Part shown: positions 63,981 to 64,000 of the stretch, one piece after another
Numbering within the stretch: position 1 is the stretch's first letter
Layout of the letters: every line of letters starts with the position of its first letter
DNA from: Desulfovibrio subterraneus
GTDB lineage: Bacteria > Desulfobacterota > Desulfovibrionia > Desulfovibrionales > Desulfovibrionaceae
Assembly: GCF_013340285.1 (NCBI RefSeq)
Contig: NZ_BLVO01000004.1
Coordinates: forward strand, 372,001 to 436,000
DNA: 64,000 nt
Direction of reading: 5' to 3'
Translations under genes and position numbers: made by a program
The notes under the pieces: generated by a model
Database searches by the model: none
What the model saw: the letters and a program-made list of their open reading frames with translations, nothing else
What the model was told of the DNA's origin: nothing

Positions 63981-64000
63981 CTAGAAGGCCACGGTGACTG
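63981..64000 (-). CDS. C-terminal end of a gene, possibly an outer-membrane protein
   Basis: Only the last five codons and stop are inside: VTVAF then TAG. A terminal Phe with alternating residues fits a beta-barrel protein like the porin at 46730. The terminator just downstream supports a real gene end. The identity cannot be settled from this length. Confidence 0.35.

Overview
The window looks like chromosomal DNA of a Gram-negative anaerobe of the Desulfovibrionaceae (Desulfovibrio-like Desulfobacterota). This is an inference from protein families seen together: a Desulfovibrio-type trimeric porin, ptb-buk, many chemoreceptors and two-component proteins, a CII-type regulator, corrinoid synthesis, GatCA-dependent tRNA amidation, and GC-rich codon use with large empty antisense frames. 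I see no prophage, insertion sequence or CRISPR array; most of the window is housekeeping and signalling genes. The left edge cuts a chemoreceptor and the right edge cuts the last codons of what may be an outer-membrane protein.

Layout. 1-5.8 kb: 5'-truncated chemoreceptor, then a minus-strand block (acetolactate-synthase-type ACT subunit, ptb, buk, TetR regulator) and a small unknown gene. 6.1-12 kb: periplasmic rhodanese, glmS, an AT-richer DUF2461 gene, and a dCache chemoreceptor with a TTG start. 12.8-15.7 kb: dgcN-dgcA-dat, a coherent D-amino-acid/D-glutamate module. 15.7-22.2 kb: molybdopterin oxidoreductase (minus) and a translationally coupled potABCD polyamine importer. 22.4-31.3 kb: large PAS/GAF hybrid kinase, cobQ, a pseudo-receiver/PilZ protein, an AsmA protein and a peroxiredoxin. 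31.6-40.7 kb: hrcA-grpE-dnaK, an LppC-like lipoprotein, gatC-gatA and mnmA.

40.7-46.4 kb (minus): histidine kinase, NtrC-type regulator, CII-like DNA-binding protein and CheY-like protein, followed by uvrC with an acidic insertion. 46.7-51.7 kb: porin, then hisD-purC-fabI and a 31-residue single-TM protein. 51.8-52.3 kb is an RNA locus: two identical tRNA-Ser(GGA) genes with matching promoters, with the SRP (4.5S) RNA gene between them. 52.3-56 kb: membrane protein, PilZ and TPR genes (minus), and a divergent degenerate GAF/kinase protein. 56.3-59.9 kb: a polar amino-acid ABC importer whose two permeases are fused in one chain. 60-64 kb: a second SBP-3 protein, a kinase-fold protein paired with a universal stress protein, and a convergent glycosyltransferase that shares a CTAG stop with it.

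The observations most worth pursuing are the dgcN-dgcA-dat operon, the kinase-fold/USP pair, the CII-like gene beside a sigma-54 two-component system, the 31-aa membrane protein, the tRNA-SRP RNA-tRNA arrangement, the fused permease, and the hrcA control region that has CTTGAC repeats but no recognisable CIRCE. All family assignments rest on reading motifs by eye; no search was run.
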